Source: Chryseobacterium sp. KACC 21268 (GTDB lineage Bacteria > Bacteroidota > Bacteroidia > Flavobacteriales > Weeksellaceae). Taken from it: a stretch of DNA of 64,000 bases. The translations under genes were made by a program, and so were the position numbers. Shown in pieces: positions 58,147 through 64,000 of this stretch. Each line of letters opens with the position of its first letter. Position 1 is the first letter of the stretch. The DNA is taken from NCBI GenBank assembly GCA_028736075.1, contig CP117875.1, positions 3,410,001 through 3,474,000 of the forward strand. The letters run 5' to 3'. The notes below the pieces were generated by a model. The model was not told where the DNA came from. It ran no database searches and saw nothing but the letters and a program-made list of their open reading frames with translations.

Positions 58147-59793
58147 TTATCTTCCAATCACTTCAGTAATAGGATTTCCGATGTTTCCACTTGGAAATTC
58201 GATGTGAAGTAATGCGGAAACGGTTGGTGCAATATCGGTCATATTATAATCCTTGTTGCTTTCGCCGTGCTTGATTCCCCAACCCATAAAAATCAGTGGA
58301 ATGTGAGAATCGTAGGAATTCCAAACGCTGTGCGTGGTTCCTTTTTTAGCGTAGTTTGGTAACATTCCGTCGTGCGAAACGATTTGGATATCGCCACTTC
58401 TTTGCCAGTTGTAACCATTGATAGCTCTGGTCTTTATCGGCTCTGGAATCGCAGATGAACCGATTTTCTTCAAATCAACAGCGTACAAAACTCTCGGGTC
58501 TTTGTTCAGACTGTTGATGATGGTGGTTTTGATATCGTCTTCGTCCAGTTTTTTTTCTCTAATTAAACTTTGATTTAAATAGATTTGATAATTATCAATT
58601 CCCAAAATCACTTTAGAGTTGGCATATTTCTTTTCTAATTCTGCACCTAGATTTTTTTCCATTCCGTCGTCATAGAAACCGCCGAGGATTTTGTTGGCTC
58701 TCAGGAAACCTTCTGCATTGGCGCCGCCGTGGTCAGCAGATAGGAAAACCAGATAATTGTCCTTCCCTACTTTCTCATCCAACATTTTGAAAAACGCTGC
58801 CAAATCCTTATCCAATCTGATATAAGTATCTTCCACCTCGATGGAATTTGGTCCATAAGAATGTCCAACGTAATCCGTTGAAGCTAGGTTAATGGCAAGA
58901 AAATCCGTCTCGTTTCCTTTTCCTAAAGTATAATTATCCAAAGCCGCCTCAGCAAACTTCAGAGTCAGAGTATTTCCGAAAGGTGTGGTTCTGATGACAC
59001 CTTTCTTTGTCGCGTAATCCGTCAATAGATTTTTGTACGGAAAAACCGGGTCTTTCGCTGTTCCGACCGGATATTCCCATTCTACATTATCGGCTGTACT
59101 TTCTGTATATTCCGCAATTGGCAAAGCTGTTTCCCAACCGTTCGCCAATAGTTTTTCAGGAACTTTTTGACCATTAAAATCTGTTACCCATTTTGGCAAT
59201 TCATTCATATAATAAGAACTCGTGATGAAGTTCCCTGAGGAATCATCAAACCAAAAAGCGCCCGTAGGATTGTGACCAGCTGGCAAAATAGAAGCTCTGT
59301 CCTTCAGAGAAACACCGACTACTTTTGATTTGAAATTGCTAGCGATTCTCAACTGGTCTGTAACCGTTGTGGACCAAAGATTTTTTGGAGAATGACTTCC
59401 AATTTTTTTGCTGTCCGACCCAACTGGATTCACGCTGTCATCTGCGGTACAATAGACATTTTTTCCGGTTTCTTTATCTGTCCAATCATTTCCTGCAATC
59501 CCGTGAATCGATGGAACTGAACCTGTATAAATTGAAGTATGACCAATAGCCGTAACCGTCGGGATGTACGGGATATGAACATTATTAAGAGAATAGCCTT
59601 CGCCCAAAAGTCTCTGAAATCCGCCTTTCCCGAATTTCTTTTCGAAACGGTAAAGATAATCCCAACGCATCTGGTCAACGACCAATCCTACCACTAGTTT
59701 TGGTCTTTCTCCTGAATTTAATTTTGTTTTCTGAGCATTTACATTTCCGAATGTAGCCACCGCCAACACGAAAATCTGAATTTTTCTGAACAT
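58147..59793 (-). CDS. pafA: PafA-type alkaline phosphatase
   Basis: The 548-aa periplasmic phosphatase matches PafA, first studied in Elizabethkingia meningoseptica, which releases phosphate from many monoesters independently of phosphate starvation. After the signal peptide (MFRKIQIFVLAVATFGNVNA) the conserved VVDQMRWDYLYR motif holds metal ligands. By alignment with PafA (Thr79, Asn100, Lys162, Arg164) the equivalents here are Thr81, Asn102, Lys164 and Arg166 (VSLKDRAS), all present. The numbering shift of two suggests near full-length homology. Confidence 0.93.
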   Translation of the reverse strand: MFRKIQIFVLAVATFGNVNAQKTKLNSGERPKLVVGLVVDQMRWDYLYRFEKKFGKGGFQRLLGEGYSLNNVHIPYIPTVTAIGHTSIYTGSVPSIHGIAGNDWTDKETGKNVYCTADDSVNPVGSDSKKIGSHSPKNLWSTTVTDQLRIASNFKSKVVGVSLKDRASILPAGHNPTGAFWFDDSSGNFITSSYYMNELPKWVTDFNGQKVPEKLLANGWETALPIAEYTESTADNVEWEYPVGTAKDPVFPYKNLLTDYATKKGVIRTTPFGNTLTLKFAEAALDNYTLGKGNETDFLAINLASTDYVGHSYGPNSIEVEDTYIRLDKDLAAFFKMLDEKVGKDNYLVFLSADHGGANAEGFLRANKILGGFYDDGMEKNLGAELEKKYANSKVILGIDNYQIYLNQSLIREKKLDEDDIKTTIINSLNKDPRVLYAVDLKKIGSSAIPEPIKTRAINGYNWQRSGDIQIVSHDGMLPNYAKKGTTHSVWNSYDSHIPLIFMGWGIKHGESNKDYNMTDIAPTVSALLHIEFPSGNIGNPITEVIGR

Positions 59794-59993
59794 TTAATTT
59801 TACTTTTTATTGAGCCCAAATTTACGGCTTTCAAAAGTTTTGGGATGTGAAATTTTATTAAAGTTTCGTGATGTTGCGAAAATTAAACGCAAAGCGCGCA
59901 AAGATTTTTTTGAACTTATTGAAAATATTTTTAAGGTTCGCAAATACATAAACTTATCAAAGATTGACAATTTTCTGCTTCATATTACTAAAA
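59794..59993. other. Gene-free gap upstream of pafA
   Basis: This gap contains AACGCAAAGCGCGCAAAGAT near 59885, a string typical of dispersed repeat remnants, but its inverted partner is not clear. No credible ORF or RNA was found. Confidence 0.4.
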
Positions 59994-60022
59994 TAAAAAA
60001 GAACGAGCAATTGCCCGTTCTC
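59994..60022 (-). terminator. Terminator of the outer-membrane receptor gene
   Basis: Minus-strand AGAACGGGC-AAT-TGCTCGTTCT (with a G-T pair) is followed by T residues. Between it and the stop codon (60023-60087) lies an AGC/TTTGC-rich repeat-like stretch. Confidence 0.65.
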
Positions 60023-60087
60023 ATTAATCATAAATATTTTAAAAGCTAAAAGCCAAAAGCCACTTGTCAAAAGCTATCTGCTATTTG

Positions 60088-62226
60088 CTATTTGCTTCCG
60101 CCAGAGTTTTTCTCAACATCCGTTTTGGTGTTTTCTTTTACTTTTTGGTTTCCGAATCGTTTGACGAATGTCAGAGAGAAGCCGTACCAATCCCATTTGT
60201 TGCGGTTTTGGAATGTTCCGATTTGGCTGTAAGTCGTCATATCCATCGATGGTCTTTTGAAGATATTCATCAACTGCAAACTGGTTTCAATTTGCGAGAC
60301 TGGGAAAATCTTGGTGACAGAAATATTGTGGAAAAAGTTGTATTGATTGGCAACAGAGTTTCCGTTATTTTGATTATCAACACTCATCCAAGCACTGATG
60401 TTGATATTTTTATTAAACAAATTGGTGTACGACAAATTGGTAGAACCTGAGAAATAATTGATGTAATTGCTTTCCGGGCTCAATCTGTTTCTGCTGTTGA
60501 AATCGCTGTTGTCAATGTAATACCAGCCAATTCCGAAGTTTACGTTCAACTTGTTTTTGAAAAGATTCTGATTGGTGTTTGCAAAAACGTAAAGCTTCTC
60601 CACTTTTCCTTTGAAGTTGTCCGGAAAACTGATTGTTCTGCCGTCTTCCTCCAAATAATTAGTCCAATAATCCTGGTCTGTGAACATATATCTCGCGGAG
60701 ATGAAATATTTCTTATGAATCCCAAACTTCAAAGCAATCCTGTCGCTTGGATTGGGTAAAAGTTCGGTGTTTCCACGGTAATAAAACCCATTGTTTGAAG
60801 GCATTTCGAACGTGTTGAACTCCGAATACCAAGGGCGCCAGAGATTTCGATTGTACGTCAAACTCAAATCATAATTTGGTGAGAATGCATATTTTATCAA
60901 GAGATTTGGCAAGAAAGTTCCGTAAGAATCAGTTCTCGCATCTACGCCATTTTGACGGATTTTATATTTGATATATTCGTAGCGAAGTCCGATTCTCGTT
61001 TCCAATTTTTCGAAAAAAGTCTGGCTGTAATTGGCATACAGCGAGTTGATGTTTTCCGTGTATTTGAAAATATTGCTGTCAGCCTCCAAACCATTATCAA
61101 AAAAATAACGATAGTTGTTCGGAATCACATTGTTGTTGAAATTCGCTTTTCCGCCGACTTCAAAACTTCCGCCTTTGCCGATTGGCATTGTGTAATCCAC
61201 CTTGGCGAAGTAATTTCGGTTTTGAGAATAATTGTCGATAAATCTCTGCTCGGTGAGAGAATTGCTTTCATCAAATCTATCAAAATTGGTCGTCCCTTTT
61301 TCAGAATCGTAGTTGGTTCCAATGTTGATATCCAAAATCCGGTTTTTCTCTTTGTCATAATATTTATAGAACAAATTGGTTCCCAACGTATTATTGATTG
61401 TGGCCGAATTTAGATTTTGAACAAATCCATTCTGAAAAACGTCGCCCAGATAATTGTTGACTGTAGAATTGGTCGTAGCACCGCGGTCGCCACGGAAATA
61501 TTCCAAGACGAGACCGACGTTATTTTTGTCATTCAACTCAAATTCCGACGTGGAGGAAAACGAGGGACTTTTTCCCGTGTAAGCACTTTCCGCATCAATC
61601 AGTTGCAAAGAATTGTCCTTGTAATAAGTATTTCGGCTGGAGTTTGAGTTGATAAAAACGTTGTCGCTGTAACTTCCTGTGAAGGTCTGCGTGAAGTATT
61701 TTTTATGATAATTAAGGTTCAAACTTCCGTATTGGTTGTTCTTTGTATTCTGAGTATTTGTTAGGGAAATACTACCTTTCAAGCCTTCGTCATCACGCTT
61801 TTTCAAGACGATGTTGATGACGGAACCAGTAGCCTCATAACGCGAAGACGGACTTGTGATGACCTCGATTTTCATCAAGTTGTCAGCAGGAATAGTTTTA
61901 AGATATTCCTTAAGTTCTTTGCCCGTGAAAACCGATTTTCTGTCATTAATGTAAACCGTCACCGATTCGCCTTCTGCTTTTACATTATCATTGTTATCGA
62001 TGCTTACCAAAGGCGTCATTCTCACGATGTCCCAAGTCGTATTTCCCGCAAGAATAGAGCTGTTTGCGACGTTGAAAACCGTTCTGTCTGCTTTGTTTTC
62101 GACGGTTGGTTTTCTGGCGACCAAAGTCACGGCTTCTATTTCTTTGGATTTGATGGTATCACTTGTCGTTTGCGCGAAAGATAATGCTCCAGCAAACAAT
62201 CCCACAGAGGATAAGAGTAATTTCAT
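60088..62226 (-). CDS. TonB-dependent-receptor-like outer-membrane beta-barrel protein
   Basis: The 712-aa protein has a signal peptide (MKLLLSSVGLFAGALSFAQ), a TonB plug-like region (about 30-145, EAVTLVARKPTVENKADRTV, VEVITSPSSRYEATGSVINIV-like) and a long barrel of the 'outer membrane beta-barrel protein' (OMP_b-brl_3) type, ending in WYGFSLTFVKRF. The N-terminal carboxypeptidase-regulatory domain of SusC types is missing. The substrate is not clear; this family is often present in many paralogues in Bacteroidota. Confidence 0.87.
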   Translation of the reverse strand: MKLLLSSVGLFAGALSFAQTTSDTIKSKEIEAVTLVARKPTVENKADRTVFNVANSSILAGNTTWDIVRMTPLVSIDNNDNVKAEGESVTVYINDRKSVFTGKELKEYLKTIPADNLMKIEVITSPSSRYEATGSVINIVLKKRDDEGLKGSISLTNTQNTKNNQYGSLNLNYHKKYFTQTFTGSYSDNVFINSNSSRNTYYKDNSLQLIDAESAYTGKSPSFSSTSEFELNDKNNVGLVLEYFRGDRGATTNSTVNNYLGDVFQNGFVQNLNSATINNTLGTNLFYKYYDKEKNRILDINIGTNYDSEKGTTNFDRFDESNSLTEQRFIDNYSQNRNYFAKVDYTMPIGKGGSFEVGGKANFNNNVIPNNYRYFFDNGLEADSNIFKYTENINSLYANYSQTFFEKLETRIGLRYEYIKYKIRQNGVDARTDSYGTFLPNLLIKYAFSPNYDLSLTYNRNLWRPWYSEFNTFEMPSNNGFYYRGNTELLPNPSDRIALKFGIHKKYFISARYMFTDQDYWTNYLEEDGRTISFPDNFKGKVEKLYVFANTNQNLFKNKLNVNFGIGWYYIDNSDFNSRNRLSPESNYINYFSGSTNLSYTNLFNKNINISAWMSVDNQNNGNSVANQYNFFHNISVTKIFPVSQIETSLQLMNIFKRPSMDMTTYSQIGTFQNRNKWDWYGFSLTFVKRFGNQKVKENTKTDVEKNSGGSK

Positions 62227-62290
62227 TTCATAGTTTTCTTATTAGACAACTATCGGAGCTTAATTGTTACATTGGAAACTGAAATCTTTT

Positions 62291-62318
62291 TTGATAGTCT
62301 TAATTTTATTTAAATTTG
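62291..62318 (+). promoter_or_regulatory. Promoter of the YdeI-like gene
   Basis: TTG (62291-62293), 17 nt, TAAATTTG (62311-62318); the ATG is at 62336. Confidence 0.5.
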
Positions 62319-62335
62319 GGAAAACATAAAATCAA

Positions 62336-62911
62336 ATGAGTGAAAAAGTTGACAAGCACATCCAAGAAGCCAAACAATGGAAAGACGAGATGAATACTTT
62401 GAGAACCATCATCTTAGACTGCCAGTTGGAGGAAGATTTCAAATGGGGAAAACCTTGTTACGCGTCCAATGGGAAAAATATTGTTCTGATTCAAGGTTTC
62501 AAAGAATATTTTGCGCTTTTATTTTTCAAAGGTGGCATAATGAAAGATTCGCATCAACTCCTTGTAAAAATGGGAGAAAATACGCAAGCCGGAAGACAAA
62601 TGCGTTTTGAAAATGTTCAGGATATTTTAAGTAAAAAGGACATCATCAAAGATTATATTTTCGAAGCCCTAAAAATTGAAGAACGTGGAGAAAAAGTAGA
62701 AATAAAAAAGGAAGCAACAGCAATTCCAGTAGAATTTCAAATGAAACTAGATGAAAATCCAACATTGAAATCAGCTTTCGAAGCTTTGACAGCTGGAAGA
62801 CAACGCGCTTATCTCATTCATTTTTCAGCACCGAAACAATCCAAAACCAGAGACTCCAGAATTGAAAAATATATCCCAAATATTCTTGATGGAAAAGGGA
62901 TGAATGATTAA
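62336..62911 (+). CDS. YdeI/OmdA-family protein (DUF1801 domain)
   Basis: The 191-aa protein has a DUF1801-like N-terminal half (WKDEMNTLRTIILDCQLEED, FKWGKPCYASNGKNIVLIQG, YFALLFFKGG) and the YdeI C-terminal half (LDENPTLKSAFEALTAGRQR, AYLIHFSAPKQSKTRDSRIE, KYIPNILDGKG), also known as the OmdA group. Family members are linked with antimicrobial-peptide or stress resistance, but the biochemical role is not known. A promoter lies upstream and a repeat element downstream. Confidence 0.9.
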   Translation: MSEKVDKHIQEAKQWKDEMNTLRTIILDCQLEEDFKWGKPCYASNGKNIVLIQGFKEYFALLFFKGGIMKDSHQLLVKMGENTQAGRQMRFENVQDILSKKDIIKDYIFEALKIEERGEKVEIKKEATAIPVEFQMKLDENPTLKSAFEALTAGRQRAYLIHFSAPKQSKTRDSRIEKYIPNILDGKGMND

Positions 62912-62928
62912 TTTAAAATAAAAAAATG

Positions 62929-62979
62929 CTCGTAGATTTTGGCAAATTCTTAAAACTAAGGATTTGCTAAATCTACGAG
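62929..62979. repeat. Inverted-repeat element (TCTCGCAGATTT family), copy 2
   Basis: CTCGTAGATTT (62929-62939) and AAATCTACGAG (62969-62979) are 11-bp perfect arms; inner GCAAAT/ATTTGC pairs also exist. Compared with the element at 15687 the arm has G-C replaced by T-A at both matching positions. Confidence 0.75.
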
Positions 62980-63010
62980 ATAAATATTTTGTTAAAAACA
63001 ACTAATCGAT

Positions 63011-63574
63011 ATGAAAAACAAACCTCGGCTTTCCTTAGAACAACAATCAGAATTAATAAAGATTCTGAAAACCCGTTTCGAAAAAAATATGACGCGCCAC
63101 GAGAATATCAACTGGGAAAACGTTCAGAAAAAACTGGAATCAAATCCTGAAAGACTCTGGTCACTCAGTGAAATGGAAAGAACCGAAGGCGAACCAGATG
63201 TTGTTGGTTATGATAAAAAAACAGACGAATATCTCTTTTTCGATTGTTCCGCAGAAAGTCCAAAGGGCAGACGAAGCCTTTGCTACGACCGAAAAGCTTT
63301 AGATTCCAGAAAGGAAAACAAACCGGCAAATAGCGCCATAGATTTGGCCAATGAAATCGGAATCGAGATTTTGGACGAAGCACAATATCGCCATTTGCAA
63401 TCTTTAGGAAACTTTGATTTGAAAACGTCGAGCTGGATAAAAACGCCGGAAGACATTAGGAAATTAGGTGGCGCAGTTTTCTGTGATAAGCGTTACAACA
63501 TGGTTTTCCTTTATCACAACGGTGCGGAATCTTATTATTCGGCGAGAGGTCTTCGTGGTTTTTTGAAAGTTTGA
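63011..63574 (+). CDS. DUF4256 domain-containing protein
   Basis: The 187-aa protein matches DUF4256: N-terminal LSLEQQSELIKILKTRFEKN, GGEPDVVGYD-type segment (EGEPDVVGYDKKTDEYLFFD), CSAESPKGRRSLCYDRKALD and the C-terminal FLYHNGAESYYSARGLRGFL. The family is cytosolic and of unknown function; it is widespread in Bacteroidota and Firmicutes. It is probably monocistronic and followed by the TPR gene after 16 nt. Confidence 0.9.
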   Translation: MKNKPRLSLEQQSELIKILKTRFEKNMTRHENINWENVQKKLESNPERLWSLSEMERTEGEPDVVGYDKKTDEYLFFDCSAESPKGRRSLCYDRKALDSRKENKPANSAIDLANEIGIEILDEAQYRHLQSLGNFDLKTSSWIKTPEDIRKLGGAVFCDKRYNMVFLYHNGAESYYSARGLRGFLKV

Positions 63575-63590
63575 ATTAATAATTAAAATT

Positions 63591-64000
63591 ATGAAGACAA
63601 AAAATTATTTCGTACTACTTATTTTTCTATCAATAAATATTTATGCTCAAAATAAAGCATTTAAATGTGAAAAAGTTTATGATGCAGTGAAGTTAATTGA
63701 TGAACAGAAATATAATGAAGCAATAAAAATTCTTGAAGAATGCGAAAAAGTTGACCCTGCGGACTACACTTATCCGTATGAAATAGCATTAGCAAAATCA
63801 TATAGCAAAGATTATGATGGAGCAATAAAAAAATTGATTGAGATAAAAAACTATAAAGAAATTAAAGACAATTATTATCAACTATTGGGAAACAATTACG
63901 ATTACAAAGGTGATTCTGCAATGGCAATTAAAACCTATGATGAAGGTCTTAAAAAATTTCCTAAATCTGGAAGGCTATATTTGGAAAAAGGAGTAATGTA
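63591..64000 (+). CDS. TPR-repeat secreted protein (cut by window end)
   Basis: The open frame starts ATGAAGACAAAAAATTATTT (63591) and runs to the last base without a stop, giving at least 136 residues. It begins with a signal peptide (MKTKNYFVLLIFLSINIYAQ) and then tetratricopeptide-like helices (DEQKYNEAIKILEECEKVDP; SYSKDYDGAIKKLIEIKN; YKGDSAMAIKTYDEGLKKFP). It is probably a periplasmic scaffold protein. The end and any C-terminal domain lie outside the window. Confidence 0.8.
   Translation, partial: MKTKNYFVLLIFLSINIYAQNKAFKCEKVYDAVKLIDEQKYNEAIKILEECEKVDPADYTYPYEIALAKSYSKDYDGAIKKLIEIKNYKEIKDNYYQLLGNNYDYKGDSAMAIKTYDEGLKKFPKSGRLYLEKGVM

Overview
The window is a 64 kb chromosomal segment of a low-GC member of the Bacteroidota, most like Flavobacteriia/Weeksellaceae (Chryseobacterium, Epilithonimonas and relatives). 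The evidence is four secreted proteins with type IX secretion (T9SS) C-terminal domains, GLPGLI proteins, a PafA-type phosphatase, TonB-dependent and 'OMP_b-brl' receptors, the ftsX-DUF3098-uppP-truB neighbourhood, almost no Shine-Dalgarno sequences, and repeated promoters of the Bacteroidota type (TTG - about 19 nt - TAnnTTTG). Genus is an inference; there is no rRNA or complete marker set here.

Layout. 1-9.3 kb: 3' end of rny, gamma-glutamyltranspeptidase, pentapeptide and bestrophin-like proteins, a glycosyltransferase, a YtxH-like protein, an EamA exporter and two T9SS cargo proteins. 9.3-16.5 kb: rpsA, a DEAD-box helicase, an SMP-30-like lipoprotein, a MerR regulator, a four-repeat helix-hairpin-helix protein and rluF. 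16.6-24.5 kb: a T9SS protein, a beta-barrel protein, truB, uppP, DUF3098, ftsX, topoisomerase IB, nnr, mscL. 24.6-28.9 kb: two GLPGLI proteins and a BlaI/M56 signalling pair. 29-33.3 kb: two identical initiator tRNAs, a YciO/Sua5 protein, yaaA, prmC and a rhomboid protease. 33.3-43.9 kb: topoisomerase IV operon, a T9SS protein, ychF, a DUF721-like protein, a Gcr-type membrane protein and mtgA. 44.1-44.8 kb: a cluster of five tRNAs with a duplicated Pro-Arg pair and a tRNA remnant. 44.9-64 kb: an amidase, three AT-rich accessory genes, prmA, a TonB receptor, uvrA, a HARE-HTH/nuclease-like gene with a HigA-like partner, YceI, a deacetylase, a TIGR02757 protein, pafA, an outer-membrane receptor, YdeI, DUF4256 and the start of a TPR protein.

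Most genes are housekeeping: RNA decay and modification (rny, truB, rluF, prmA, prmC, tRNAs), cell wall and division (ftsX, uppP, mtgA, amidase), DNA topology and repair (parE/parC, topo IB, uvrA) and envelope proteins. No prophage, insertion sequence, CRISPR array or integron was seen. What stands out is the non-coding fraction: the intergenic gaps hold several families of dispersed hairpin repeats (a ~100-nt family with five copies, plus others), and one family appears to have entered the prmC reading frame in at least three places. The best candidate for a little-described system is the two-gene unit at 53.6-54.8 kb, a HARE-HTH protein with PD-(D/E)xK-like residues one base upstream of an antitoxin-like mini-protein, followed by an inverted pair of perfect DnaA-box sequences and a small possible RNA/peptide unit.
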